DNA of 64,000 nt from Arabidopsis thaliana (GCF_000001735.4 NC_003074.8:22141261-22205260), one strand, 5' to 3'. Numbered from the stretch's first letter, positions 10,043 to 24,191 are shown. Notes: a model not told the origin generated them from the letters alone. Numbers and translations: made by a program.

Positions 10043-13000
10043 ATGAAGGTGGTTGATAAGATCAAATCCGTGACGGAGCAAGGCCAAACAGCTTTCTCCT
10101 TCGAGTTTTTCCCACCGAAGACAGAAGATGGCGTCGAGAATCTCTTTGAACGAATGGATCGATTGGTCTCTTATGGACCTACCTTCTGCGATATCACTTG
10201 GGGTGCTGGTGGATCCACAGCTGATCTCACTCTCGAGATTGCTTCTAGGATGCAGAATGTTATCTGCGTCGAGACTATGATGCATCTCACTTGTACCAAC
10301 ATGCCGATTGAGAAGATTGATCACGCGCTTGAGACGATTAGATCTAATGGAATTCAGAATGTGCTTGCTCTTAGAGGAGATCCTCCTCATGGACAAGATA
10401 AGTTTGTTCAGGTTGAAGGAGGATTTGCTTGTGCTTTGGATCTGGTGAATCACATTCGTAGCAAGTATGGTGATTACTTTGGAATCACTGTTGCTGGTTA
10501 TCCTGGTAATCAAAATGCTCCCTTTTAATCAATTTCATTGTTGGTTTCGTTGTTGTGATTTTGATCTCTAATTGGGGATTTGTGTGTTATGAATCAGAGG
10601 CTCATCCGGATGTTATTGAAGCTGATGGACTTGCTACTCCTGAATCTTATCAGAGTGATCTTGCTTACTTGAAGAAAAAGGTTCAGATTTGTGTCTTGGT
10701 TTTGAATTTTGTGTGTTGAATTGTTTGTGTTGTCTTGATTTGATGGGTTTAGTGGATTGTGGCTTGTGGTACAGGTTGATGCTGGAGCAGATTTGATTGT
10801 GACTCAGCTTTTCTATGATACTGATATATTCCTCAAGTTTGTGAATGATTGTCGGCAAATCGGGATTAATTGTCCCATTGTTCCTGGAATTATGCCTATT
10901 TCCAACTACAAGGGGTTCTTGCGTATGGCTGGTTTCTGTAAGACCAAGGTATGTTGTGATCTCTTTCATCTGTGTGATGATATGGCTTGCTCTGTAGACA
11001 CATGTCGTCTTTGTGCTTAAAGGCTTTAAGATGAGATTGAGTTTACTGCATCTATCTAGTTGCTTGGTGATATATATATAGACCCTTGGTGATGATGCCT
11101 TATGACTAATGTGTTCAGATATCATTTTTCTTTGATTTATATTCCACTCATGATTCTATTATTGCATAGATACCCGCTGAGCTCACTGCTGCCTTAGAGC
11201 CTATTAAGGATAATGACGAGGCTGTTAAAGCCTATGGAATTCACTTTGCAACAGAAATGTGCAAAAAGATTTTGGCCCATGGAATCACTTCCCTTCATCT
11301 CTACACATTGAACGTGGACAAATCAGCTATTGGGATATTAATGGTTTTCTTCTCATTTCCTTCTAAATTGGTTTCTGTGTAGTAATATTTAACACATGGT
11401 ATTGTGTATACCGGAGAACCTAACAGTGGTGCTCAAATTGCAGAACCTTGGTCTGATTGATGAGTCAAAAATTTCTCGTTCTCTACCTTGGAGACGCCCT
11501 GCAAATGTTTTCCGTACTAAGGAAGATGTTCGCCCAATTTTCTGGTAACCTGCATTTTGTTTCTCTTGCTCGGAGTATTATTACAGATCTTTAACTTTAA
11601 GATATATTTGCGGAGGAATAATACTGTTACTTCATTTTTTATCTTTGCAGGGCAAACCGTCCAAAGAGCTACATATCTAGAACAAAGGGCTGGAATGACT
11701 TCCCACATGGACGTTGGGGTGATTCACACAGTGCAGCATACAGTACACTTTCGGATTATCAGGTACGTACCACATATTTATCAGTTTTCTGACATATCGA
11801 CTTTATATTTTGAAAACTTGAATTCTGAAAGGCTTGTTTTCAGTTTGCCTTCTCAATTTGCTTAAATTGTATTTGCATATTGTTATTTAGCCCTACCATT
11901 ATCACTTGTAAGAAGCTGCTTGCTTTGCTTGCCATCTCTTCTGCGTTTTTCATTGCCAATGAGTAGTGCTGATATAAATGCATGTGTTGATAGTTTGCGC
12001 GCCCAAAAGGACGTGACAAGAAGCTTCAGCAAGAATGGGTCGTCCCACTGAAAAGCATTGAAGATGTTCAAGAGGTAGGCTTTACTTTACGGACACTCGT
12101 ACAAATTGTTTCGATCTCTTTCCCTCATACTCACTTGCACATTTTCATGTAAAAACTGTCACAAATCAGAAATTCAAAGAGCTCTGCATTGGAAACTTAA
12201 AAAGCAGCCCATGGTCTGAATTAGATGGACTCCAGCCAGAGACAAAGATCATAAATGAGCAACTCGGAAAAATCAACTCCAACGGTTTCCTGACCATTAA
12301 TAGCCAACCATCAGTCAATGCAGCCAAATCCGATTCTCCAGCTATTGGTAAGAAAACTCAAACTTGTGATCACAAAGCATACCATAACGTTCCAAAAAAA
12401 AAAATCTTATTTGACTTGTGATTCATCTGTCATTTCTTAAAAACCTATTTAAACCCTCTAGAGCTTCTGTCTTAGCTTATAACATAATGTTTAAATTGCA
12501 TTGGGAATATCTACTTGGCTTATAACAAAAATGTATAATTGCAATTGATACTTTGCAGGATGGGGTGGTCCTGGTGGTTACGTCTACCAGAAAGCTTATC
12601 TGGAGTTCTTCTGTTCAAAGGATAAGTTAGACACACTTGTGGAGAAATCCAAAGCTTTTCCTTCTATCACCTACATGGCCGTGAACAAATCAGAGAATTG
12701 GGTATCAAACACCGGTGAGTCCGATGTGAATGCAGTTACTTGGGGAGTGTTCCCAGCTAAGGAGGTTATTCAACCGACGATCGTGGATCCAGCCAGTTTC
12801 AAAGTCTGGAAAGACGAAGCGTTTGAGATTTGGTCAAGAAGCTGGGCTAACTTGTACCCAGAAGATGACCCTTCTAGAAAGTTGCTCGAGGAGGTAAAGA
12901 ATCTTCTTCTTTTTTCTTCTCTTCTTTTCAGTGACCAGATTGGTTTAGCTGTAATGATGATGGTATGATCCAATCGAATATGCAGGTGAAGAACAGCTAC

Positions 13001-13063
13001 TATTTGGTAAGCTTAGTGGACAACAATTACATCAATGGTGATATCTTCTCTGTCTTTGCTTGA
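10043..13063 (+). CDS. MTHFR1: methylenetetrahydrofolate reductase
   Basis: Ten exons, 10043-10505, 10598-10680, 10775-10948, 11170-11343, 11444-11544, 11651-11762, 11994-12074, 12170-12347, 12559-12893 and 12986-13063, give 592 residues, the length of plant MTHFR. The catalytic TIM barrel occupies about residues 1-300: [13 protein letters not shown] near the N terminus, [10 protein letters not shown], and ALRGDPPHG in the FAD/folate region. The C-terminal domain follows, including [17 protein letters not shown]. The enzyme reduces 5,10-methylene-THF to 5-methyl-THF in the cytosol, supplying methyl groups for methionine and AdoMet. Plant enzymes are known to use NADH and not to be inhibited by AdoMet. 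An in-frame frame extends 5' to 9965, but this ATG fits the conserved N terminus MKVVDKIKS and the TATA position. It is convergent with the next gene, leaving about 200 bases between stops. Confidence 0.96.
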
Positions 13064-13267
13064 TCTCCGAGAAAACCACCGGCGAAGAGGAAACATTCGA
13101 TTTCGAGATTTGTTTTGTACCTTTTAAAGTTATTTTTGATTCGTAATAACCTTACTTTGATGAATCAACAAAAACATCAGTTTGATTGCAATGAAAAAAA
13201 TCGCCTTAGCGGTTTGTTCTTTCTCTCTTGTGTCAAAACAACATCACAAAATAGCTTTTAACAGAAA

Positions 13268-14310
13268 TCAAGAAATGTTGGCATTTCTTAAAGACTTGGA
13301 AGTAACAAGACCAGAAGATGTCCGCATCAAATGCTCCTTAAGCATTGAAACACCAGACGCATCTGTCTTCAAAAGTGGTTGCACCAATTCCCACATCTTC
13401 TTCTTTTGAACCTGAAACAACAAAGAAAACACAGAACTTGAATATGCCATGACTTAAGTCTTGCAGTACTGAAATGATTAGTGCTTTGCAGGCTAAATGA
13501 CCTTATTAGGAGGTGCAGGTTCAGGAAGCTGCTCGAGATCTTCTTCGTTACCAAACCAAACTCTATCTCCAGGAACAGAGCCTTCTGGTGGAACAAGAAG
13601 CTCAACATTTTCATGAGCTGCGTCAGATGCAGCTAAAAGCATACCACATGACTTAACCCCTCTCATATTCCTCGGCTTCAGATTAGCCAGCACCACCACT
13701 GATGCACCCTGCACAGAACCAAAGTCTCGGAAAATTGAGCCAATGGTCAAAATCTAATGGGGAAAGTTCCGTACGCTTATCACACAAACCGATCCCAGTT
13801 CTCAGGATTGGAACTATAGATAGGAACAATGAAGCTAACCTGAAGGAGATCAAGAGGAACATATTTGACGAGACCACTGCAGATGATTCTGGGCTCAGCT
13901 TCACCGATGTCGACTTCTTCAACATACAGAGAATCAGCTTCTTCGTGTTGCCAAGCTTTCACAATTCGTCCTACTTTTATATCTAACAGATTCGCCGTCT
14001 CCTTCACATTCTCCTCTTCCTTCTGAGATTCGCTCTTCTTCTCCGATTCATCCGCTGAAACCGTCGTGCCGGCATCTGGAGCCGCCGTACAGAAAGTAGC
14101 AACTCGAGGCCAAGAGCTTCGATTACGCTGCTGATGGTTATATACGGCGGAGACTCGAAGAGACGAGGAGATTGCCGCTACTGTCCTCCTCGAGGAAGAC
14201 GACAAGTAACGAGGGAATTCGCGGCGGAGAGGAAGCGATGAGATTTGAACGGCGAGAACTCCAGCCTTCACTTTCAGACCACCGGTAAAAACAGCTATCG
14301 TCGCCGCCAT
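13268..14310 (-). CDS. EMAPII-like tRNA-binding OB-fold protein
   Basis: Three exons, complement of 13268-13411, 13502-13708 and 13840-14310, join to 273 residues. The first about 80 residues are rich in Ser and Arg and poor in acidic residues, suggesting an organellar transit peptide. An acidic/Lys linker follows, then a tRNA-binding OB domain starting at NLLDIKVGRIVKAWQHEEAD and running through RIICSGLVKY, VVVLANLKPRNMRG and SCGMLLAAS. This is the fold found in EMAPII/AIMP1, Arc1p and the C terminus of some Met-tRNA synthetases. The likely role is tRNA binding in support of aminoacylation; the compartment is inferred only from the N terminus. Corresponds in position to At3g59980. Confidence 0.88.
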
Positions 14311-14660
14311 GGAAATGCCTCGAGTAGCTCAAAAGTCTATTGGCTAAGATCTCTGTGTGATCCCAGTGTTCTCTCTTCTTTACCATATCTGTATTTATAT
14401 ATCTTTTTATATGATCTTGTCAAATTAGTAGCTTTACCAATTCTCCAAAGCAAGGAGCTTTATCAATCAACTTCTAGTAAGATTGATGAGCAAATTCATG
14501 TTCATGGCAAATACATAGTTTTTTTTTAACAGAGGCACTGAAGCTTTTTATAAAAGGATTCAAAGCTTGTGTTAACGACGACAAAAGAAACAAGCAAGTG
14601 TACAATCTCGACAACAGTATGAGATAATAAAGGTAAACAGAGCAAAACAGAGGATCTGAA
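14311..14660. other. spacer between two minus-strand genes
   Basis: About 350 bases holding the promoter of the OB-fold gene and the 3' UTR of the methionine aminopeptidase gene. On the minus strand a TATA-like TATATAAATA lies near 14392-14402. Nothing else seen. Confidence 0.4.
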
Positions 14661-17291
<2,631 letters not shown>

Positions 17292-17719
17292 CTTCAAATC
17301 GATTTTCACCTTGATAACAAAGCACTAACCAAAACTCGATGAGAATCGCAGGAAAAAGCTACTCGCACACGAAGAAGAAGTAAACCAGTCTCTCTTTTGT
17401 TTACCCTTTACTCTCTCCTCCGATACCTTTGTACGGCAAACCCTTGATAGATTTTTGAGAATTTGCAAAATGAGACAATTAAAACTATATTATTTATGTT
17501 AAAACCCCCCGTATAGTGTTTCGTTAATTAATGGGCCTTACCAAAATTTCTTAATGGGTCGGGCTTGGTTTCTTGTAAATATTCTCTAAACGATTGGCGG
17601 TGCCTATATCTTATTCTTATGTTAATTTTCTTTTTTGCTTTTGAAGTTTTTGTTAAGTTAACTTTTTACTTATGTTCGCTTTGATTGCCAAGTTGTGGAG
17701 ATAAGGAAATTATGAATTG

Positions 17720-17727
17720 TATATATA
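17720..17727 (+). promoter_or_regulatory. TATA box of the microprotein gene
   Basis: TATATATA 90 bases before the ATG at 17810. The same box is preserved in the duplicate at 18810-18817, with conserved flanks (GGAGATAAGGAAATTA before it). Confidence 0.55.
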
Positions 17728-17809
17728 CTAGTAGAAAACCTTGGTAAAATGACACAAGAAAGAAAAAGAAAAAAGAGAAAGAACAAGTTTTGGTGTGGTG
17801 AATAATAAG

Positions 17810-17956
17810 ATGATGTTCACTCTTCCAATGATAATCGCATTGGCCGTAGTTTTAGGCATTATGGTTGTGGTAGTTTTCTTGGTTGGTCTTTTTGTTTACA
17901 AGGCCAACAAGAAAGCACGAGAGGACGCCCAGTTTGTTGATGTCAGAGGCATCTAA
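17810..17956 (+). CDS. 48-residue single-pass membrane microprotein
   Basis: A small open frame starting ATGATG and ending TAA. Residues about 7-32 form one strongly hydrophobic segment (IIALAVVLGIMVVVVFLVGL), followed by a basic, polar tail with YKANKKAREDAQ and ending DVRGI. This predicts a single-pass membrane peptide with a basic tail. No cleavage-site-like motif is obvious, and the hydrophobic stretch is long enough to span a bilayer. I do not recognise a family. Support for a real gene: TATA box at a proper distance, purine-rich leader, AT-rich 3' region, and a duplicated copy in which start, hydrophobic segment and tail can still be aligned. It is shorter than most annotation cutoffs. 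Function unknown. Confidence 0.55.
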   Translation: MMFTLPMIIALAVVLGIMVVVVFLVGLFVYKANKKAREDAQFVDVRGI

Positions 17957-18540
17957 GTTGATTTGCCATTTCACAATTATTTGAATTTTTTCCTTTTGTT
18001 AGTTTCTTTCAGATTTTTGGTTTTGTTTCTTTCATATTTAATGATATCCTAAGTAATAGTTATATTTTATCATCATTGTGTTCTGAATTCTATAGATTTT
18101 TTTGTTACTCCTCTCAATCATGCACATATTCACATCACGCAACAAAACCAAACCAATCAAGCAAACAAATTAGACTCTCGTGGTTCAACATAAATTAACC
18201 AAACCCTTGTTCTTCTTCACAAACAACCCGAACAAACAAAGATCTTCATAAAAAAAACTATCAAACTTGAGAGCCTTTGCCTAAAAAACTTCATCCGACA
18301 CATAAAACATAAAATATAGTAATCGGATCTAAGCACTAAGAACTTTTTTTTGTTGACTTGAACTTCAATGTTATTTTTTTGTTGCTTATGGTAAATACTC
18401 GCTCAATACCAAGACTTAGACTAACTTCTGGACCTTATTGCCTTGCGCCACACGTCAAATAAGATTATCACTCCCACCAGAATCAATTGATCCAACCTTT
18501 AAAAAAGTTTTCATTAGATTGTTCATTTTGAACTTGAGAT

Positions 18541-19326
18541 TTTTTGAGAATTTCCAGAATGAGACAATTAGACTATATTAAACCGCCTCATATTTAGCTT
18601 GCCTTACCAAAATTTATTTATGGGTCGGGCTTGGTTTCTTGCACATATTCTCTAAATGATTTGCGGCTACCACACGTTTAAAGGATTTATTTGCTATGTT
18701 ACTGTTATGTTAAATATTCTTTTTTGCTTTTGATTTTTTTGTTAAGTTAACTTTTTAACTTGTGTTCACATTCATTGCCAAGTTGCGGAGATAAGGAAAT
18801 TACGACTTGTATATATACGAAGAACGGAAGAAGCTTGTTCAAAAGACACAAGAGAAAAAAAGATAGACAATATGGAGTTCGGTCTTTCAATGGTAATCAC
18901 AACTTCCGTAATGTTAGGAATTGTTATTGTCGCATCTATCTAGCTTTGGTTTTGGATTTTATATACCCGCAATAAAAATGGAGAGGACCCCAATAATGTC
19001 ACATCGCTATAGACATATAGTTATTTTTTTATTTCATAATTATGTTATTTTTTCGTTTTTTCTTGTGATATTGTAACCCTATGAAATGTTTTCTCAGTTA
19101 TTTGATCATTGTGTTCTGAAATCTACAGAATTGTTTGTTACTCTTCTCAGTCACATTATCACATCACGCAACAAAACCAAACCAATAAAAAAAAAACAAA
19201 TTAGTCTTCTTCAAAAACAAAAAAAAACAAAAAAAAAAACTGAGATCTTCAAAATCGTTCAACAAACAGCCTTTTCATTGCCTTCGAAATCTTCACCCGA
19301 CACATAAAACATAAATATAGTAACCA
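18541..19326 (+). repeat. tandem duplication, copy 2
   Basis: Second copy of the repeat that begins at 17452, head to tail with about 215 bases of unique sequence between. It keeps the promoter landmarks and 3' landmarks, with an A-rich insertion around 19187-19240 (runs of A broken by C). Confidence 0.85.
18872..19012 (+). pseudogene. broken paralog of the microprotein
   Basis: Frame starting MEFGLSMVITTSVMLGIVIV aligns with the intact copy, then meets TAG at 18941-18943 inside the hydrophobic segment. The same frame continues after the stop with LWFWILYTRNKNGEDP, which still aligns to the basic tail, and ends at 19012. So one nonsense change separates it from a full-length peptide. It could instead be a 23-residue product if translated. 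Confidence 0.55.
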
Positions 19327-19669
19327 GTTGCAACAATTTCATCTCTACAAACTCTTTGAAATTCCTGTTCATTGTCTTCAAAGAACGTGTTCAATGTACT
19401 ATAACAAGTTTCTTAAGAGCTTGGTTTTCTATTACACTAATTGACAAATTAATTAATTTAATAACTATGAAAAAACAAAATTAATGTGGCGTTACAGAGA
19501 CAAAGAGATTGTGACCAAAAGCCAACGGCTCATTTTCTCAAAAAAAAAAAAACCGTAACGTATCTTCTTCTCCGAGTGTTGGCTTAAATTCAAAAATCCA
19601 ATTATAATCTCTTGAAGACCGTGACGAATCCTCGTGGCCACTTGAATCTCCGACTATTTCGAAAAAGTT

Positions 19670-21508
19670 ATGGAGGCGAAAACCAGCGGACCTAAGCAAA
19701 TTCAGCCATCAACACCGGCTCCTCCGCCTTCAACGCGGCGGCCAAGAGTTAGAGAAGTAAGTTCCAGATTCATGTCTCCGGTTACTTCATCCTCTTCCTC
19801 CGCCGGAGATCTCCACTCTTTGACTTGTAATTCTCCAAAGCAGCACCACCTTCAACACCACCAGATTCAACGCTCTGTTTCTGCTCAGAGACTTAGACGT
19901 CAGTTAAAAATGGCAGACGGAGATGAGAATCGCTCATCAGAGACGGCGGCGCGTAGCCTAGACTCGCCTTTTACACTCTCACAAAGCCGAAAATCATCGA
20001 AACCAAGTCACTTGAAGCCGCTCAACGAGAATTCTCACCGGCTCGAAACTCCTACACCAATGGTTCCTCCTCCACCGTCTAGATCACGGCTAAGCCAACA
20101 AAGATTACCAACTGCAACGAGACTTCTCCAACTAAGCGGCATATCAGCCTGTTATGAGAAAGAAGGAATCATCAACATTCAGGAGAAACCTAAATCTAAC
20201 GGCTCAGATCAGTTTCCAACACTTTCTTGTAGAACTCATCTTAAAGTTTTCAACAATCCTGTACCTTCTTCTCTTAATCGATCTGTGAGTTCACCATCTT
20301 CAAGCTGTAACGTTCGTGAGAGCAGTTCGTTTTCACGTTTAGGCTTGCCATTGCCTCCAATGGCACCCAAGGTTCCAGCGGATACTAAAAAACAGAGGAA
20401 GGTTACAGAGCAATTGGAAGATGTGCATTCTCTGAAACTGCTCCACAATCGTTACCTCCAATGGAGATTTGCAAACGCCAATGCACAAGTGAAGACTCAA
20501 ACTCATAAAACACAAACTGAGGTTAATTTCTCTGATGGTCTGCTTTTATGGTAAAATCTTTGAACTAAAGGTTCTGTTTATGTTTAATGGTGTTTTGTTT
20601 TATCTTGTAGACCATGATCCATTCCTTTGGTTCCAAGATATCAGAATTACATGATTCTGTGCAAAGGAAACGCATAGAGCTTCAACGTTTATTGAAAACT
20701 AAAGCTCTTCTCGCGATTACAGAATCTCAAGTAAGCTTAAAGATACTTTAAACTTCCATATTATTGACTCTCACATAAACGTATATGAGACTTATGAGAA
20801 AATGTTTCACATTATTTCAGACTCCATGTTTGGAGCAATGGTCTGCTATTGAAGAAGAGTATTCGACTTCGGTGTCACAAACAATCCAAGCTTTTTCCAA
20901 TGCTTCATTACGGCTTCCACTCGATGGGGATATCATGGTATCTTGTGCTCATGAGTAATATCAACTAGGAAGAATCATCTGCATGTACGTATCAACTAAG
21001 AGTTTGCTTGTCAAAAACCAGGTTGATTCTAAACAGTTAGGAGATGGACTTGTGGCTGCTTCAAAGATTGTTGACGGCATTACACAAAATGTTGGAAACT
21101 ATATGCCAAAGGTTAGTAGAAGAATAGTATCAATGTCAGGGTTTTATTATTTCTATTGAAGATTGACTGTATATCAGAATCCTTGTTGATAATACATTTT
21201 GCAGGCAAAGGAGATGGAGAGTTTGTTGTCAGAATTAACAAGAGTGGCTAGAAGTGAAAGATCATTGACAGAAAATTGCGTTGTGGCTCTTCTTAAAACG
21301 CAAGCTTCACAAGTACTCAACCTTTCTTTACATAAGTTGAGAATATTTTAAACTTTTATGATCATCGTGCATCCTTTTTTTTTCCTTTGTATAAGAGTTT
21401 TAAAAGATCTTTATATATATATATATATATGTTTTGCAGATTGAAGAATGTTCTATGAGAAGTCAACTTATCCAGCAAACAACAAAAGAAGAGTCATCTT
21501 CTAAATGA
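19670..21508 (+). CDS. QWRF9: QWRF-motif (DUF566) microtubule-associated protein
   Basis: Six exons, 19670-20521, 20611-20730, 20821-20937, 21022-21111, 21205-21312 and 21440-21508, give 451 residues. The first about 230 residues are Ser/Pro-rich and basic, including [14 protein letters not shown] and [18 protein letters not shown], as is typical of microtubule-binding N termini in this family. The family signature follows: [16 protein letters not shown] contains QWRF, after which the remainder is predicted helical. Known members include EDE1/AUG8, an augmin subunit on spindle and phragmoplast microtubules, and SCO3. A cytoskeletal role is therefore likely. The number QWRF9 (At3g60000) is from memory and less certain than the family. 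It is convergent with ASK13, with about 320 bases between stops. Confidence 0.88.
21412..21430. repeat. (TA)n microsatellite in QWRF intron 5
   Basis: Uninterrupted TATATA run of 19 bases just before the acceptor of the last exon. Probably length-variable. Confidence 0.8.
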
Positions 21509-21833
21509 GCACAACTCTTGTTCTACTGAAAGAGATTTATATCGAATGAGTGTAGCATTAAAATCGATTATAGATTATACAGAAATAAAATAAAAAGACT
21601 TTTTGACAACATCGTTCTTAAAAATTGCTCAAGCATATAAATCTCCAAAGGAATTAGAAAAGACAATAACGAAGTCACATTGATCAAGAAAACACACATA
21701 CACACAAGAGAAGAAAGAACAAAAGACACTGTTCAAGAGATCGGAAACAAACTAAAGAAAAAAGAACACGAGACATTGATCTTGATAAAGAAGATCAGAA
21801 AGCACACTAACGTCGAAAAAGAAAACTAAAGAA
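21509..21833. other. convergent 3' spacer
   Basis: About 325 bases between two convergent stops. A-rich, with AATAAAATAAAA near 21584-21596 as a likely plus-strand polyadenylation region. No gene seen. Confidence 0.4.
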
Positions 21834-22298
21834 TCATTCAAAAGCCCATTGATTCTCCTTACGAATCTCCTCTTCCTCCTCCGGTGTAAAATCGTTCTCG
21901 ATGCCAAGAAGTGCACGAATCTCGTCTGGTTTCTTGCCAGTGATCATGTCAGCAACAGTTTGGCAACCAAGGTCAAGCAGGTCTTTTATGTTTAGGTAAT
22001 TCGCAGCCAGCATAACATCAAAGAGAGTCGACGACTGTTCCAGGGCCTTCATGAACTCAGCGTCCCACTTCTTGAGTTCGTCTTTGCTCTCTTCGGTTGG
22101 TGAATCAGAAACGACGTGTTTCTTGCAATACTCGATCACCTTCGAGAGGATGACTCCTGTAACGTTTGCGATAGGGACTCCATTGGCGACGCAATCGTCT
22201 TCAATCATATGTGCTATCGTCTGTGACTGGACCGCGACTGCTTCTTCGACCTGGAAAGATTCACCATCGGAGCTCAGCAACATAACCATCTTCGACAT
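21834..22298 (-). CDS. ASK13: SKP1-like protein, ASK13 type
   Basis: Single exon, 154 residues. The N-terminal BTB/POZ-like fold begins [19 protein letters not shown]; the middle has the typical KKWDAEFMK and [20 protein letters not shown], and the C terminus closes with [14 protein letters not shown]. These are hallmark SKP1 segments; the last is the F-box-contacting helix. SKP1 bridges cullin-1 and F-box proteins in SCF ubiquitin ligases. A TATA box lies about 80 bases upstream. The next minus-strand gene is a second SKP1 homologue, indicating tandem duplication. The assignment to ASK13 (At3g60010) is by memory of locus order. Confidence 0.93.
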   Translation of the reverse strand: MSKMVMLLSSDGESFQVEEAVAVQSQTIAHMIEDDCVANGVPIANVTGVILSKVIEYCKKHVVSDSPTEESKDELKKWDAEFMKALEQSSTLFDVMLAANYLNIKDLLDLGCQTVADMITGKKPDEIRALLGIENDFTPEEEEEIRKENQWAFE

Positions 22299-22377
22299 CG
22301 TTTCCTTCTTTTTTCTTTTTGTGGTGGCGATTTTTGTTTACAAGGTTTTCGATGATGGAGAGATATCAAAAGGTGTG

Positions 22378-22410
22378 TATTTATAGAGAGACCTAATTGT
22401 GAGAGTCGGT
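22378..22410 (-). promoter_or_regulatory. ASK13 core promoter with shared ACCGACTCT motif
   Basis: On the minus strand ACCGACTCT (22402-22410) lies 16 bases upstream of TATAAATA (22378-22385). The same pair occurs before the next SKP1 gene. ACCGAC is also a DRE/CRT core. Further up, AAACCGGGT near 22493 again resembles the other gene's promoter. Confidence 0.55.
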
Positions 22411-23583
22411 ATAATTCTTGCCTTTTTTCATAATGGATGAAATTACTATTTTAACCTAAAAGGAAAATTCAGTTGAGTAAACCAATCCTAAACCGGGTTT
22501 TTGATGGATCTAGTCCCAATTGATCTAATTTCGGTACAAAAAGGAAATCAGATCCGAATCTACGTGTCATAATGAACGGCTCTAATTCAATACAATTGTA
22601 ACAAGAGTTTAACGAGTGAACCAACAAAAAAGAGGTAAAAAGAAAAAAAAATGGAAACTTTCTAAAACGTTACATGTGTATATTCCATATTTTAAAAAAC
22701 TCCGAAAGCAAGAAAAATATCTACAAATTTTGTTTATGTCATTCAAAACAAAAGAAAAGAAGAAAAGTAATTATGGTCACGTAAATTTATCATGTGTTCC
22801 CTCTTGATATAGCCAAATTTTAATAAATCCAAACCATATCTGCCTCTGTTTAATACCATAATGATTGCATTTTGCACCTCATATCGAATCATCCCATATT
22901 TTTTTCTTCATTAAATCCACCAAATTGTTTCTTTAGACTCGAATTTTATATAGTTGTAGGCTTGAGTAGAGGTTATAACCCAAATCAAATTTGATGATAA
23001 TCTCAAAAGTAGCAAACGTTTACCTTATTCTTAAGAGAAAATGAAAAGAAAACCCCTGCTTTGTCGCAAAGAGAACAAAAACTTTACAGAGTAAAACTTT
23101 CACACTATTTTTATTTTTTGATTGTTCAATCTTGACCATTTACATCGGTCTGATTACGATACAAGAATATAAACCAAAATAACCAAGTTGAATATCGAAA
23201 TTGAAGTGTCATGTACTCTGTTTCGGATTAGAAAACTCAATTACAGTAAGAAAATGAGAAAAAGATTTGACTTCACATATATTCAAGAATTGCTTCAGAA
23301 ACAAAAGAAAGACTCTTAACAACATCGATCTTAAGATTTGGTTAGCATACCAAAATCCAACAAACGATTCGTCTCTAAAGCAAAGATACAAACATTGGTT
23401 GACTTGCACACCAAGAAATCAAAAGAAACACACCGAACAAACAAGAGATAGACGAAGTCTTAGTCATCAATCTACATGAAGCATAAAGAAAACTGAAAAC
23501 ACACACACACTAAAGAAGAAAACGATATAGACGAAGTCACCAGCTACGTAGATTTGCATCAACAACTTTGATGATCCGCTCTC
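22411..23583. other. spacer between the two SKP1-like genes
   Basis: About 1.2 kb of AT-rich sequence holding the ASK13 promoter and the ASK5 3' UTR. Open frames on both strands at about 22616-22807 and 23209-23479 are low-complexity (Lys/Asn or Phe/Leu rich) and show no domain. No mobile-element ends seen. Confidence 0.45.
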
Positions 23584-24045
23584 TCATTGAAAAGCCCATT
23601 GATTCTCCTCACGAATCTTAGCTACTTCCTCTGCTGTTAGATCGTTCTCGATGTTGAAGTGCGCGCGAATCTCATCTGGAGTTTTCCCTGAGAGCAAATC
23701 AGCCTGGAGCAAATCCGAGACAGTTTTACATGTGAGATCAAGAAGGCTTTGAATATTGAGATAATTCGCAGCCATCATAACATCAAAGAGAATGGTTGTT
23801 TCGATCGTCTTCATGAAATCAGCGTCCCACTCCTTGAGATCTTCTTCTTCTTTGCTCTTGACGTGCTTCTCGCAATAATCGATCACAATCTTGAGAATCT
23901 TGCTTGTGACGTTTCGAAGCGGTATTACATCAGTGGCGCAGCCGTCCTCAACCATATGGTTTATCGCGATTGATTTGCGTGCCACGTCTTCGTCGATCTC
24001 GAACGATTTACCATCGGAGCTCTTCAACATGATCTTCGTCGACAT
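23584..24045 (-). CDS. ASK5: SKP1-like protein, ASK5 type
   Basis: Single exon, 153 residues from [18 protein letters not shown] to [15 protein letters not shown]. It shares with the previous gene the [20 protein letters not shown] and NQWAF segments, and has a short insertion in the loop [13 protein letters not shown]. An in-frame ATG at 24177 would add 44 residues. But the TATA box sits at 24162-24169, so transcripts should start near 24135 and exclude it, and SKP1 proteins start at the conserved MSxKI. The role is as adaptor between cullin-1 and F-box proteins. Assigned to ASK5 (At3g60020) by position. Confidence 0.93.
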   Translation of the reverse strand: MSTKIMLKSSDGKSFEIDEDVARKSIAINHMVEDGCATDVIPLRNVTSKILKIVIDYCEKHVKSKEEEDLKEWDADFMKTIETTILFDVMMAANYLNIQSLLDLTCKTVSDLLQADLLSGKTPDEIRAHFNIENDLTAEEVAKIREENQWAFQ

Positions 24046-24161
24046 TGTTATGGAGCGATTTTTCTCTGGAAAGCAAGGTTGATGAAACAAGATTGAAGAA
24101 GAATTTAGAGAGCGATTTGAAGAAAAATGATGTAACGAACTTATGAATCTATGCGTCTGTG

Positions 24162-24191
24162 TATTTATAAGCTCCAACTGTCAGAGTCGGT
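24162..24191 (-). promoter_or_regulatory. ASK5 core promoter with shared ACCGACTCT motif
   Basis: TATAAATA at 24162-24169 and ACCGACTCT at 24183-24191 (minus strand), spacing 13 bases. Beyond it, AACCGGGT-like sequence at about 24225 and GTAAACCAA at about 24214 recur in the ASK13 promoter, so the promoters were copied along with the genes. Confidence 0.55.

Larger units (their letters stand above)
17452..18325 (+). repeat. tandem duplication, copy 1
   Basis: Direct repeat of about 0.8 kb, diverged by many substitutions and small indels from copy 2 (18541-19326). Shared landmarks, in the same order, are TTTTTGAGAATTT, ATGGGTCGGGCTTGGTTTCTT, the TATATATA box, the microprotein start, CATTGTGTTCTGAA, CACATCACGCAACAAAACC, and CGACACATAAAACATAAA. 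Copy 1 contains the intact 48-codon ORF. Its left edge lies in the promoter region of the aminopeptidase gene. Confidence 0.85.

Noticed and set aside
10037-10513. 158-codon minus-strand frame across MTHFR1 exon 1
   Set aside because: Antisense shadow of a conserved catalytic exon; no domain of its own.
23891-24082. plus-strand frame opposite the ASK5 start
   Set aside because: Mirror of the SKP1 coding frame; no splice or promoter support.
24046-24177. 44-residue N-terminal extension of ASK5
   Set aside because: The upstream ATG lies within or before the TATA box region at 24162-24169, and SKP1 proteins start at the conserved MSxKI.
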